This document shows positions 40,874 to 50,163 of a DNA stretch of 54,201 nt, one piece after another; within the stretch, counting starts at the first letter, position 1; each line of letters begins with the position of its first letter. Made by a program: the position numbers and the translations under genes. The DNA lies in contig CAZJLO010000009.1 in the NCBI GenBank assembly GCA_964547105.1, positions 1 to 54,201 of the forward strand, given 5' to 3'. Below the pieces are notes generated by a model. It was not told where the DNA came from, ran no database searches, and saw nothing but the letters and a program-made list of their open reading frames with translations. The DNA is from RXOA01 sp964547105 (lineage in GTDB: Bacteria > Bipolaricaulota > Bipolaricaulia > UBA7950 > UBA9294).

Positions 40874-41358
40874 CGCAGAAGATCTCCCAATCGCCGCGGT
40901 CGATCCTCCGCTCGCTCCTCGCATCGATGGTCGGGATCGTCGTTCAGGTTCGCACCGCACCCCGGACAGAGCCCGCGGCAGTCTTCGCGACAGAGAACGT
41001 TCTGGCTGACCCCCGCGATGGCGACCGCCATTACGTCGGGGTAGAGGTCGACGACCTGCTCCTGATCGCCTATTGCCGCATTCATCTCAAGGTTCGCTGC
41101 AATCTCTCGCTCCATCGGCTCAAGGCACCGTCGGCATGGGATGGAGATCCGGGCATGGATCTCGGCACGAATGAACACCGAACCCAGCCGAACCACCGCC
41201 GCCCCCAGCACTCGCAACGGCGTGACGAACTGAAGGCTCTGTTCGGGGTCGCTTGCCGCGTCCGCCGCAAGCTCCAACACGAACTGCTGCGGCACTTCCG
41301 GCGACTCAATCATCGAACGTACATCTAGAAGCAACTCAGCGGAACCGCCACGCGACAT
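40870..41358 (-). CDS. DUF177/YceD-family protein
   Basis: This 162-residue protein has the DUF177 pattern: SIPCRRCLEPMEREIAANLE in the middle and a metal-binding cysteine cluster LCREDCRGLCPGCGANLNDD near the end, with HRCEE. In many bacteria DUF177 precedes rpmF and is linked to 23S rRNA/L32 assembly; here ruvC follows instead. The ATG at 41358 has AGGAGG seven bases upstream and overlaps folP by 23 bases; a TTG at 41334 would fit the family N-terminus but lacks such a site. Confidence 0.85.
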   Translation of the reverse strand: MSRGGSAELLLDVRSMIESPEVPQQFVLELAADAASDPEQSLQFVTPLRVLGAAVVRLGSVFIRAEIHARISIPCRRCLEPMEREIAANLEMNAAIGDQEQVVDLYPDVMAVAIAGVSQNVLCREDCRGLCPGCGANLNDDPDHRCEERAEDRPRRLGDLLR

Positions 41359-42157
41359 CGGCCGTCCTCCTTCCTTCCTTTACGTCGTGGACACGGATGA
41401 TGTCCGCGCCACGTGCGATTGCTACGGCATTCGCAGCAATCGTCCCTTCGAGACGGTCTTCCTCTGGCTGATCAAGGAGTCTGCCGAGGAACGATTTCCG
41501 CGACACGCCGACAAGAATCGGGGCTTCCAGATCACGAAGCTCCGACAGTCTCTTGATGAGAGACACGTTGTGCTCCAACGTCTTCCCGAATCCTATTCCC
41601 GGATCTACAATCAGCTTCCGCCGCGAAATCCCGGCCTCCACGGCGGCATGACAGCGTGCCGCAAGAAACGCATGCACATCCTTTGCGACATCCTCATACG
41701 TGGGAGACACCTGCATCGTCCGCGGCATTCCTTGCATGTGCATGAGGATGACGTACGCGCCGCTCTTGGCACAAACAGCCGCCATTTGCGGATCGACACG
41801 CATCGCGCTCACGTCGTTGACGATCACGGCACCGGCACGTAACGCTTCCTGCGCGACGCACGCGCGCATGGTGTCAACCGAAATCGGACACTGCATCGAC
41901 CGACTAATCCGCTCGATCACGGGCAGAACCCGTCCCATCTCCTGTTCGGGACTGATCCGCTTCGCTCCCGGTCGTGTCGACTCGCCGCCAATGTCGAGGA
42001 TGTCGGCGCCTTCGGCAACCATCAGCTTGGCACGCTGAAGTGCGTTCTCCGGGTCCAGCCAATGACCTCCGTCGAAGAACGAATCCGGCGTGACGTTCAG
42101 GATCCCCATGACGAGCACCCGGTCACGCGATTCCATCCATCGGTCCAGGTTCAGCAT
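41336..42157 (-). CDS. folP: Dihydropteroate synthase
   Basis: FolP condenses pterin pyrophosphate with p-aminobenzoate in folate synthesis. VMGILNVTPDSFFDGG (loop 1), DILDIGGESTRPGA (loop 2), ISVDTMRACVAQEA, VNDVSAM, DPGIGFGKTLEHN and VGVSRKSFLG are all present. The ATG at 42157 sits only a few bases after a TATACT box (42167-42172 on the minus strand), so the transcript may be nearly leaderless; ATG at 42136 is the alternative. It heads the folP-DUF177-ruvC-polA run. Confidence 0.93.
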   Translation of the reverse strand: MLNLDRWMESRDRVLVMGILNVTPDSFFDGGHWLDPENALQRAKLMVAEGADILDIGGESTRPGAKRISPEQEMGRVLPVIERISRSMQCPISVDTMRACVAQEALRAGAVIVNDVSAMRVDPQMAAVCAKSGAYVILMHMQGMPRTMQVSPTYEDVAKDVHAFLAARCHAAVEAGISRRKLIVDPGIGFGKTLEHNVSLIKRLSELRDLEAPILVGVSRKSFLGRLLDQPEEDRLEGTIAANAVAIARGADIIRVHDVKEGRRTADVAWRFR

Positions 42158-42197
42158 GTCGAGGCAGTATACCATAGAGCTGCAAGGCAACCGCAGT

Positions 42198-42226
42198 TTG
42201 ACCGCATCTGTCTTGCCCCGTACAAT
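42198..42226 (+). promoter_or_regulatory. Promoter for rplI
   Basis: TTGACC (42198-42203) and TACAAT (42221-42226) are separated by 17 bases, with a start near 42233 and a leader of about 20 bases containing AGAGGTG. Confidence 0.75.
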
Positions 42227-42254
42227 TCGTCGTCTTAAGTGAGAAGAAGAGGTG

Positions 42255-42725
42255 ATGATCATCGCCAAGGTACTCCTTACGGAAGTCGTTGAGTCACTTG
42301 GGTATGTCGGACAGGTTGTCGAAGTTGCGGATGGCTATGCAAGGAACTATTTGTTCCCGAAGCGGCTGGCCGTCATCCCGACCGAACACAACATCGAACG
42401 CTACGCCCGGCAGCGAGCCGAGCATGAAGCTTTGCTTCAAGAACGCGAAGAGCAAGCCATCGCATTGCGCGATCTGCTGGCCGATCGCACGTTTGTCTTC
42501 ACGCGGAAGGCGCACGATGACAACAAGCTGTACGGCTCTGTTCGTGCAGAAGATATCGCGGCCAAGATCGTAGAAGAGACAGGCCGCACCGTAGAGGTCT
42601 CGAGAATCCGCTCCGAGCAGCCGATCGACACGCTTGGACCCCACGCGGTCACAATCAATCTCTACAAGGATATCTCCGTCGAGTTGCGCGTTCGCGTGGA
42701 TGAGGAGGGAGTCAAGGAGGAGTAG
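42255..42725 (+). CDS. rplI: Ribosomal protein bL9
   Basis: The N-terminal RNA-binding domain is clear: KVLLTEVVESLGYVGQVVEV, DGYARNYLFPKRLAV. A long charged helix follows (ARQRAEHEALLQEREEQAI), then the C-terminal domain (TFVFTRKAHDDNKLYGSVRAE, SRIRSEQPIDTLGPHAV). It is 156 residues from the ATG at 42255; a GTG one codon earlier is equally possible. The usual rpsF-ssb-rpsR neighbours are missing. Confidence 0.95.
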   Translation: MIIAKVLLTEVVESLGYVGQVVEVADGYARNYLFPKRLAVIPTEHNIERYARQRAEHEALLQEREEQAIALRDLLADRTFVFTRKAHDDNKLYGSVRAEDIAAKIVEETGRTVEVSRIRSEQPIDTLGPHAVTINLYKDISVELRVRVDEEGVKEE

Positions 42726-42731
42726 TCCGAG

Positions 42732-44396
42732 ATGCTGCGCAGGCAGATGGTGCTCCGGGTGCTGGCATGCCTGCTGATTGGAGCGTTCTCAGCTGTCGCC
42801 GCGTATGGTCAGGATCTGTTTGTCAACGACTCCGCAGTGAATCTGAGCAGCCCGCCTCTGGATACTGAGGCGGGTGTTTTCTTACCGCTTGTCGAAGCAG
42901 CGGCAGCTGTCGGAGCAACACCTCTCGGCAGGGCAACTGGAACATCGGCGTGTTTGCTCACCGCAACGGGCCTTATCGAGATCGCTCCCGAAGCGCTACG
43001 GATGCTCGACGGCATCGCTTACGTTCGGCCACGAGCTCTCTCGGAGGCGGTTGGCGGCGAAATCCACATGGTTGCCGGATCCGCTTTTATCGAAGTTGCC
43101 GCTCCGGAGCTGCGCTTGATCGAGCAAGGCAACCACGGCGACGAACTTCTGCTTCGCTTCTCGTCCTACGCGCCAATCGCTGTCGACTGGTTGGACGATG
43201 TGACGATCCGATTGCGGATTTCTCTGTGCACAATGTCCAGCGCTTTCGAGACGCGTGTGCCGGCGGCAAATCACGTCGTCTCGGCACGCGCCGTTCCGAC
43301 CTCGTCATCGAGCATCGATGTGCTGGTTCGCCTCACTGAATCCCTGCCTGTTGCGATCGAATCACAACAGGCGTTCGACCTATTCTCCGTCCGGCTCCGG
43401 TTCGGGGAATCACAACTCCGACAGGCAAGCCTCCCCCTCGACGAAGCCGCAACTCTGTATGCGTGGCATATCCCATGCGGCGAGGAAACGGCGGTGATCA
43501 CGGGAGTATGGATTCGCGAGTGGCGCAGCACGTGCCAACTTGTCGTAAGTAGTACCTCCCCCGTGTCGACCGGGACGGATGCGGCCGGACCTGACGCCGA
43601 CTGGATTCTCTCCGCTTCCGCCACGCCGATCGACCCGACTTACGGGCTCCCGGCGGGGTTTGCATTGATCGACGGTTCGATCATCCCCTCGGCGTGCGGG
43701 ACAACCGGGGCTGTCTGTATCGACTTGTTCGGAAGGCTGGATATCGCAGATCTCTCTCCGGTAGCCACGCTCTCATCCCGTGAGGTTTCGGTGACGGCAA
43801 CAGCGACAAACCGTCCTGTGGCGACCGATGAACTGGTTATCCTCCAGCCCGGCTACACAGGCGCTCTTTCAGAATCTTCCGAGATGCTTCACGTTGTCAC
43901 CATCCGAAACGGGTACGTTACGTCCGCGGTTGATTCACGCTATCCGCAGCATGACCCATCCCTTGTGACGGCAGTCGCCTCCGGCTCAGCGCGAGACCTT
44001 CTGTCGTCTCTCCATGTCGGCGCACCTGTCTGTGTAGCAGCCTCCGTGCCGAACGCGAGAACATTCCAGAGCGTTGCCGGAGGCGGGACCCTGTTGCTTG
44101 ACGAAGGCGTTCCTGTTCCCGACAGTGGCGATGATCCGAACGAAAGCTGGGCGTGGGCGACAGTGATCGCGGACGACTGGACAGGTGGATTAGGCGTCCT
44201 CGCCGTCCACATCCCCCGAAATTGCCGATCAATCAGCGGACTGGTTTCAACTCTGTCTCGACTGCCGTTCCAGCTTCGCAGTGCCGTCCTATTCGAAGAC
44301 GGATCGCTTGTCGTCCGAAGCCACGAGCAAGATTTCAACCTTGTCGAGCCCACACCAGGCGAGATACGCCTCACCGTGATCCCAAGGACTCCATGA
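42732..44396 (+). CDS. Secreted protein: copper-amine-oxidase-N-like stalk plus phosphodiester-glycosidase-like domain
   Basis: A signal peptide (LRVLACLLIGAFSAVAAYG) precedes a Cu-amine-oxidase N-terminal-like module at about 28-110 (LFVNDSAVNLSSPPLDTEAG, FLPLVEAAAAVGA). Residues about 295-550 follow the order of the NAGPA/phosphodiester glycosidase family: YGLPAGFALIDGSIIPS, SVAGGGTLLLDEG, WAWATVIADD. However, the usual NGGF and NLDGGGS motifs are absent or replaced (LRSAVLFEDGS), so catalysis is doubtful. The middle (120-290) is beta-rich and AMIN-like. The gene follows rplI by 6 bases with GGAGGAG and overlaps murJ by ATGA, suggesting a cell-wall role. Confidence 0.65.
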   Translation: MLRRQMVLRVLACLLIGAFSAVAAYGQDLFVNDSAVNLSSPPLDTEAGVFLPLVEAAAAVGATPLGRATGTSACLLTATGLIEIAPEALRMLDGIAYVRPRALSEAVGGEIHMVAGSAFIEVAAPELRLIEQGNHGDELLLRFSSYAPIAVDWLDDVTIRLRISLCTMSSAFETRVPAANHVVSARAVPTSSSSIDVLVRLTESLPVAIESQQAFDLFSVRLRFGESQLRQASLPLDEAATLYAWHIPCGEETAVITGVWIREWRSTCQLVVSSTSPVSTGTDAAGPDADWILSASATPIDPTYGLPAGFALIDGSIIPSACGTTGAVCIDLFGRLDIADLSPVATLSSREVSVTATATNRPVATDELVILQPGYTGALSESSEMLHVVTIRNGYVTSAVDSRYPQHDPSLVTAVASGSARDLLSSLHVGAPVCVAASVPNARTFQSVAGGGTLLLDEGVPVPDSGDDPNESWAWATVIADDWTGGLGVLAVHIPRNCRSISGLVSTLSRLPFQLRSAVLFEDGSLVVRSHEQDFNLVEPTPGEIRLTVIPRTP

Positions 44397-45907
44397 GGCG
44401 ACTGACCAGAGATGTGCTGCTAATGGCGGCGGCAACAGCCGTCTCACGGGTCTTTGGGCTTTTCCGCGACGCGACGATCGCAAGCCAATTCGGGGCATCG
44501 GCTGCATACGATGCGTTCGTTGTCGCCTTCTTCGTTCCTCACATGTTGCGTCAACTGCTAGCGGAAGGAGCACTGTCCGCATCGCTGGTGCCGCTCTATA
44601 CGGAAGCCCGATTGCAGCAGCAGGACGAGAACGGGTTCATTTCCTCGGTTCTATCCTGGTTGCTCGTCCTGTTCCCCGTTATTGTCCTTGCCGGTGTGTT
44701 CCTCGCCCCCTACTACATCCCGTTCCTTGCGAGCGGATTCGATCCAGGGACACTGCGAATTGCCGTTCGCATGACGCAAATGCTATTCCCGTTCATCGCC
44801 TTTGTCGGCATTGCTTCAGTGTTCTCGGCGTTGCTGCATGCCCACCATCGGTTCGCCATAGCCTCCCTCGCGCCGGTCGTCTTCAACATGGGAATGATTC
44901 TCGGAGCGGTGCTCCTGTGGCGTTGGTTCCCGTCCCAGCCGGTTTACGGCCTTGCTCTCGGGGGCCTCTTGGGAGCCGTCGGGCAGCTCCTGGTGGAGCT
45001 GCCTGCCGCGCGCCATACGGGGTACACGTTCCGGCTGCGGTTTTGGCCGCTTCATCCCCAAGTCCATCGACTGATGCGCCTCATGTTGCCGGCGGCGGCA
45101 GCCTTGCTCGTCGCTCAACTGAACATGCTTGTGGACAATAAGCTTGCCTCCTATTTGGCGGCGGGGAGCATTTCGTCTCTGCAGTACGCGATGCGCCTGT
45201 TCCAGCTCCCTCTCGGTGTAGTCGCCGTTAGTGTGGCGAGCGCCCTGTTCCCACGCCTATCCGCCGCTCGAACGCTTGGGGATGATTCACGGTTTGGATC
45301 GCTTTTCCGCAACGGCTTCAGCACAAGTTCGGCTCTGCTTCTTCCCGCCACGGCCGGGTTGGTGATGCTCGCTCCGCCGATTATCCGGCTGTTGTTCGAG
45401 CACGGCGCATTTCTTGCTTCGGACACCGCTCAAACGGCATCCGTACTGCGCCTGTATGCCGCGGGAATCCTTCCGTACGGCTGGGTGTACTTGTTAACGC
45501 GAACCTGCTACGCAAAGCAGCAGTCGGCCCTTCCGCTGATTGCCTCCACAGCTGCCGTCGCCGTCAACATCGCTCTTGATCTTCTGCTTGTCAGTCCGCT
45601 TGGCGTACAAGGATTGGCATTAGCGACCGCGCTTGCCGGTTGGACGCAGGCAGGTATTCTCGCTTTCTTCGTCCGCAGCTCGTTTCGTCCGCTCCGTCGC
45701 ATTGCCGGAGACTCCATACGGATCGTGACCGCAACTGCGGTGATGGGCGCGGCCCTGTTCGCCTTCGGGTCCATCCGACTCCCGATGCCCGGAGATGCCG
45801 CCGTTCTCGTCAGCATCTTCATCGGAGCTGCCGTCTATGTTTTCGCCGCCTTCATGCTTGGGTTGTTCAAGCTGTTGGGTGCTCCAGAATCCGATCGCCA
45901 CTCATAG
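44393..45907 (+). CDS. murJ: Lipid II flippase MurJ (MviN)
   Basis: MurJ moves lipid II across the inner membrane. The 504-residue protein opens with LLMAAATAVSRVFGLFRDAT, the hallmark TM1 with central Arg, then YDAFVVAFFVPHMLRQLLAEGALSAS. About 14 membrane segments follow, with QLNMLVDNKLASYLAAGSIS, RLFQLPLGVVAVSVASALFPRLS and LTRTCYAKQQSALPL. The ATG at 44393 overlaps the upstream stop (ATGA). It is convergent with the SufT-like gene. Confidence 0.95.
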   Translation: MRRLTRDVLLMAAATAVSRVFGLFRDATIASQFGASAAYDAFVVAFFVPHMLRQLLAEGALSASLVPLYTEARLQQQDENGFISSVLSWLLVLFPVIVLAGVFLAPYYIPFLASGFDPGTLRIAVRMTQMLFPFIAFVGIASVFSALLHAHHRFAIASLAPVVFNMGMILGAVLLWRWFPSQPVYGLALGGLLGAVGQLLVELPAARHTGYTFRLRFWPLHPQVHRLMRLMLPAAAALLVAQLNMLVDNKLASYLAAGSISSLQYAMRLFQLPLGVVAVSVASALFPRLSAARTLGDDSRFGSLFRNGFSTSSALLLPATAGLVMLAPPIIRLLFEHGAFLASDTAQTASVLRLYAAGILPYGWVYLLTRTCYAKQQSALPLIASTAAVAVNIALDLLLVSPLGVQGLALATALAGWTQAGILAFFVRSSFRPLRRIAGDSIRIVTATAVMGAALFAFGSIRLPMPGDAAVLVSIFIGAAVYVFAAFMLGLFKLLGAPESDRHS

Positions 45908-45948
45908 TGGAAGTGAGATCCCCACGTACACTCGAGGTTGTCATGGGT

Positions 45949-46248
45949 TCAGCCGAACTGCCCTTTCGCTTCCTCCGACATCCGCTCCGGAGTCCACGGA
46001 GGGTCCCACACAAGGACGATCTCGACGCAATCTTCCCGTCCGGCCACCACGCGAACCGCCTGTTCCGCCTCGCCCACGATCATTCCGGCCAGAGGACAGC
46101 GTGGCGTCGTCAGCGTCATCTCGACCGTAATGTGTCCCTCGCTGCTTCGGACATCGTAGATCAATCCAAGGTCAACGATATTGATCCCCATTTCGGGGTC
46201 GACGACAGTCTCAAGCGCAGATAGGACAGTCTCTCTGGACACAGCCAT
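45949..46248 (-). CDS. MIP18/SufT-like metal-sulfur cluster assembly factor
   Basis: A 99-residue DUF59 protein: VLSALETVVDPEMGINIVDL, GLIYDVRSSEGHITVEMTLT and TTPRCPLAGMIVGEAEQAV with the conserved Cys. Such proteins help mature Fe-S enzymes. The tail VLVWDPPWTPERMSEEAK is the family's typical end. GAGGAGG lies just before the ATG. It follows dxr by about 50 bases on the same strand; the MEP pathway ends in two Fe-S enzymes, which fits the neighbourhood loosely. Confidence 0.9.
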   Translation of the reverse strand: MAVSRETVLSALETVVDPEMGINIVDLGLIYDVRSSEGHITVEMTLTTPRCPLAGMIVGEAEQAVRVVAGREDCVEIVLVWDPPWTPERMSEEAKGQFG

Positions 46249-46296
46249 TGCTGCCTCCTCGCTAGTCGATCAGCTTCTCGCGTGACCCGGAGCTTC

Positions 46297-47502
46297 TTAT
46301 CGGCCTTCCGATCGAGCATCTATCCAGTCAAGGATGAAACGGCGAGCCCATCGATCGATCTCAAGAAGCGGCGCCACACCTGTCGTGATCGGCGGAAACT
46401 GCTGTTCCGGGCGCAAACCACGCCACTTCTCGACGACAAGCTCCAGGCCGTGACTGATGTCCGGAAACGCGATTGCCCCCGTGAGAAACTGCTGCACGAG
46501 GACTTCGTCGGCCGCATTGACCGCAGCAAGTGCGCTCCCGCCGAGTTCCGCCGCCTTGAGCACAGAAACATAGGCCGGGTACCTCGCTTCATCAACCGGA
46601 TGGAGCCGCAGTGTGTCAAGTTCCTCCATCGGCAGCCGGTTCAGCCCCGAATCCACTCGGTGAGGATACGTTAGGGCATATTGGATCGGCAATCTCATGT
46701 CCGCGCTGGCCATCTCGGCGATCCAGGATCCATCCACATACTCCACCATCGCGTGCATCGTGGACGAGGGATGAAGCAAGACGTCGATTTGATCGTAGGG
46801 AAGATTGAAAAGGTGATGGGCTTCGACCACTTCGAATCCCTTGTTCACCATCGTCGCCGAATCGATGGTGATCCGCCGTCCCATATTCCAGTTGGGATGT
46901 GCAAGCGCCTGTTCCGGGGTCACGGTTGCTAGCCCTTCAAGTGGAAGCTCTCGGAGCGATCCGCCCGAAGCGGTCAGAACAATTCGCCTGACTTCATCTG
47001 AAGTGCCGGCCCGCATGCATTGCCACACAGCGTTGTGCTCGCTGTCCACCGGAAGCAGCCGGTCCGTTTCTCCCCGGAGTTCGGTCCGGACCCAATCTCC
47101 GCCGATGACAAGGCTCTCCTTGTTGGCCAGGGCAACGCGGTGTCCACTACGCAATGCCTGGAGCGTCGGCGAGAGCCCGATGGCCCCCACCAACGCATTA
47201 AGAACCACATCAATGTCATCGCGCTCAACAATCCGTTGCAGACCGCGTTCTCCGAACACAACCTCGCAATCAGGGACTTCGCCTGCAATCAGGTCCGCCG
47301 TGGCTTCGTCCGCTACGGAGACCACACGAGGCCGAAAGGCATGGATCTGCGCTAGAAGCCGGTCCGAGTTGCGTCCTGCTGCCAATGCAACAATCTCGAC
47401 ATCGTGGCCCGCATCACGAAGCCGCACAACGACATCGAGCGTTTGCCTGCCGATCGAGCCGGTGGAGCCAAGAACGGCAAGCCGCATTCCTTCGCAATCC
47501 AT
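46297..47502 (-). CDS. dxr: 1-deoxy-D-xylulose 5-phosphate reductoisomerase
   Basis: Dxr forms methylerythritol 4-phosphate, the committed MEP intermediate. NADPH binding is MRLAVLGSTGSIGRQTLDVV; ALANKESLVIGGDWV, LPVDSEHNAVWQ, ASGGSLRELPLEGLATVTPE, HPNWNMGRRITIDSATMVNKG and HPSSTMHAMVEYVDGS carry the metal and substrate residues. The ATG at 47502 overlaps the ftsH stop (TGATG); the internal ATG at 47487 gives a shorter N-terminus but has no spaced ribosome-binding site. IspD is at 15876-16729. Confidence 0.95.
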   Translation of the reverse strand: MDCEGMRLAVLGSTGSIGRQTLDVVVRLRDAGHDVEIVALAAGRNSDRLLAQIHAFRPRVVSVADEATADLIAGEVPDCEVVFGERGLQRIVERDDIDVVLNALVGAIGLSPTLQALRSGHRVALANKESLVIGGDWVRTELRGETDRLLPVDSEHNAVWQCMRAGTSDEVRRIVLTASGGSLRELPLEGLATVTPEQALAHPNWNMGRRITIDSATMVNKGFEVVEAHHLFNLPYDQIDVLLHPSSTMHAMVEYVDGSWIAEMASADMRLPIQYALTYPHRVDSGLNRLPMEELDTLRLHPVDEARYPAYVSVLKAAELGGSALAAVNAADEVLVQQFLTGAIAFPDISHGLELVVEKWRGLRPEQQFPPITTGVAPLLEIDRWARRFILDWIDARSEGR

Positions 47503-49352
47503 CACGCGGCCGGCTCGGGGAGAATCTCGGCATACAACGCCTCGATCTCATTTCCCGTGAGGACTTCTCTCTGCAGGAGTTCTTCAGCGATTCGATCAAG
47601 CACGCTCCGGTGCTTCTGCAGAAGCTCCTTGGCTCGATTGTACGACCCGACGAGCAGCGCTCGGATTTCGCTGTCCACGAGTGCCGCCAGTTCCTCGGAA
47701 TGCTCGTCGCTGCGAACGATTTCTTCCCCGAGAAACACATCCATGCGTTCGCGGGCAAGGCTGATCGGACCGAGCTTCTCGCTCATGCCGTACTCAACCA
47801 CCATCCGCTTTGCCCATTGCGTCGCGTTGCGGATGTCTTCATAGGCTCCTGTGGAGAGCTCGCCGAAAACGACCTCTTCGGCAGCTCTTCCCCCCAACGT
47901 GGTCACGAGAACATTCTCATACTCGCTCTTGGTCCGAATGTACTTCTCGAATCGTTCAGCCCACTGAGTTGCTCCAAGCGACCCGTGTGTTCGGGGGATG
48001 ATCGAGATCTTGTGGACCGGCATTTCCTTCTCGAGAAGCCTCATCAGCAAGGCATGCCCACATTCATGGTATGCAACGCGCCTGCGTTCATCCTCGCTGA
48101 GAACCATCTTCTTGCGTTTCAGTCCGAGCTCGATCCGATCTGCCGCTTCTTCGAAGTCTTCCGTCTCGACCTGTTCTTTGTCCCGCCGTGCCGCAAGAAG
48201 CGCAGCTTCGTTGCACAGATTACGCAGATCGGCTCCGACGAACCCTCTGGTGCGCTGTGCAAGCAGATCGAGATTCAAGTCCTCGGCCACTTTCTTGTTC
48301 CGAATGTGGACCTCAAGGATCTCACGCCGTTCCTTGACCGCTGGCGCGGGAATGGCGATACGGCGGTCAAACCGGCCTGGCCGCAGGAGAGCCGGATCAA
48401 GAACATCCGGTCGATTGGTTGCCGCTAAGACAATAACACCCTTGTTGGTCTCGAAGCCATCCATCTCGGAGAGAAGCTGGTTCAGGGTCTGCTCGCGCTC
48501 ATCATGACCTCCGCCGAGACCGGCGCCGCGCTTGCGCCCCACAGCATCGATTTCATCGATGAAGATGATGCAGGGAGAACTTGCTTTCGCCTTCTGGAAC
48601 ATGTCTCGAACGCGCGATGCTCCGACCCCAACAAACATCTCGACGAAGTCCGACCCGCTAATCGAGAAGAACGGTACATGCGCCTCTCCGGCAATTGCTT
48701 TGGCAAGGAGCGTCTTTCCGGTTCCGGGGGATCCAACAAGCAGAATTCCCTTGGGGATCTCGGCCCCCAATCGCGAGAAACGCTTGGGATCTTTGAGATA
48801 CTCGACGACTTCCTCGACTTCCTCTTTGACTTCATCGATTCCTGCCACTTCGTTGAACGTAACCTGATCGCCGTCGGTGCGCACAAGCCGCGCCTTGGAT
48901 TGCCCGAACGTCGCCGCCCCGGCCCCCTGTGTTCTCCGCATGAAGTACACAAGAAGGGCGACAACCAGGAGAATCGGAACCAGCATCATCAGCGCCGACG
49001 GCAGCCAGCTTTCCTGCGCCGGTGCCTCAAAACGCACCGAAACCGGGATACCGGCGGTGCTTGTGCTTTGCTCCAGCCAAGAAACGTACGAAGACTCATC
49101 CAGCGGAAGCTGAACTTGGGCCTGCGTTCCGTCGATGAACGTAATCACGCCCAAGCTGTCGCCAATGACGACTTCGCTGACCTGACCGTCTTCGACCAAG
49201 GCACGAAACTGTGTGTAGTCGATCTCATCGAGAGCATTGGACGCGCCGAACCAAGACTGAAGAGCGATCAATGCAATGATGACAACGAATGCAATCAGTG
49301 CGATGTTCCGCAGATTCTTGTTTCGCACATCCCTTTGTTTGTCTGCCTGCAT
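47502..49352 (-). CDS. ftsH: ATP-dependent zinc metalloprotease FtsH
   Basis: Two N-terminal TM segments (about 18-35 and 115-135) flank a small periplasmic domain. The AAA+ module has GSPGTGKTLLAKAIA (Walker A), CIIFIDEIDAVGRKRG (Walker B), and the SRH segment ATNRPDVLDPALLRPGRFDR. The protease site is HECGHALLMRL; Cys replaces the usual Ala inside HExxH without touching the ligands. At 616 residues it is normal. It degrades membrane and regulatory proteins. The ATG is preceded by GGTGAAAG; a TACAAT box lies about 60 bases upstream. Confidence 0.96.
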   Translation of the reverse strand: MQADKQRDVRNKNLRNIALIAFVVIIALIALQSWFGASNALDEIDYTQFRALVEDGQVSEVVIGDSLGVITFIDGTQAQVQLPLDESSYVSWLEQSTSTAGIPVSVRFEAPAQESWLPSALMMLVPILLVVALLVYFMRRTQGAGAATFGQSKARLVRTDGDQVTFNEVAGIDEVKEEVEEVVEYLKDPKRFSRLGAEIPKGILLVGSPGTGKTLLAKAIAGEAHVPFFSISGSDFVEMFVGVGASRVRDMFQKAKASSPCIIFIDEIDAVGRKRGAGLGGGHDEREQTLNQLLSEMDGFETNKGVIVLAATNRPDVLDPALLRPGRFDRRIAIPAPAVKERREILEVHIRNKKVAEDLNLDLLAQRTRGFVGADLRNLCNEAALLAARRDKEQVETEDFEEAADRIELGLKRKKMVLSEDERRRVAYHECGHALLMRLLEKEMPVHKISIIPRTHGSLGATQWAERFEKYIRTKSEYENVLVTTLGGRAAEEVVFGELSTGAYEDIRNATQWAKRMVVEYGMSEKLGPISLARERMDVFLGEEIVRSDEHSEELAALVDSEIRALLVGSYNRAKELLQKHRSVLDRIAEELLQREVLTGNEIEALYAEILPEPAA

Positions 49353-49511
49353 GCTTTCACCATTCCGTCATCATGATCAAGAATCGCCACCACAAATGCA
49401 TTGTCCGATTGTATCGCCGCACGTTTGCCCCATCCAGCGGACTCGCGTGTATCCAACGGACAAGTCGCCTTGTCGCCCTACACTCGGGGTCCTCCTCAAA
49501 GGCAATGTGAG

Positions 49512-50162
49512 CTAATCGCGAAACAGCCGTCTCCAAATCCTCAAGCGTTCGAATGTCCGTTCTTCTCCACGGACAAGCCGTCCCAAATTGCCGCGATGGG
49601 TGAAGAGCACGAAGCAGAACAAGACAGATGCCAGACCTATCAGCATTGGGTGATACGAAAGCCTCGTCCATGCATCAAGAGTCCCCATGCTCAACGGTAC
49701 GCTCATCGCCGCGATCACCGACCCCAGCGACACCTTGCCGAAGAGCGAGACCAGTAGCAGGAAGACACAAAGTGCTATCCCCGTGGGGACGGGAGCAATC
49801 CCAACAAGCATACCCGCACCGGTTGCGATGCCCTTCCCGCCTCGGAATCCAACGTAGATCGGAAACACATGCCCGAACACTGCAGCAAGTCCACAGACCA
49901 TCGCGATGACCTGCGGAGCGACGCCTCCCACTTCCATCGGGATCAGCGGCACGACGAGCGTCGCAATGACGCCTTTGGCGAAATCCACCAACAACACGGA
50001 GACACCGGCGCGCCATCCAAGAACGCGCCACGTGTTGGTGGCGCCCGCGTTGTGGCTCCCGTGTTCGCGAATGTCGATTGAACGCGTCAATCGACCGACG
50101 ATCACGGCAGTGGGAAACGCACCCGTGAGATACGCGATGATCGCAAGAACGGCAAAGCCCAT
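49512..50162 (-). CDS. plsY: Acyl-phosphate:glycerol-3-phosphate acyltransferase
   Basis: PlsY transfers the acyl group of acyl phosphate to glycerol-3-phosphate, the first step of phospholipid synthesis. REHGSHNAGATNTWRVLG (motif 1), VDFAKGVIATLVVPL, VFGHVFPIYVGFRGGKGIATGAG (motif 2) and a third motif near THRGNLGRLVRGEE are present with five TM segments in 216 residues. Its ATG is one base after the stop of the FakA-FakB fusion, which may supply its acyl-phosphate substrate. Confidence 0.95.
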   Translation of the reverse strand: MGFAVLAIIAYLTGAFPTAVIVGRLTRSIDIREHGSHNAGATNTWRVLGWRAGVSVLLVDFAKGVIATLVVPLIPMEVGGVAPQVIAMVCGLAAVFGHVFPIYVGFRGGKGIATGAGMLVGIAPVPTGIALCVFLLLVSLFGKVSLGSVIAAMSVPLSMGTLDAWTRLSYHPMLIGLASVLFCFVLFTHRGNLGRLVRGEERTFERLRIWRRLFRD

Positions 50163-50163
50163 G

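Noticed and set aside
49357..49671. A 104-residue minus-strand frame between ftsH and plsY
   Set aside because: Most of it overlaps plsY in another frame, and its sequence has no family features; the rest is the ftsH leader.
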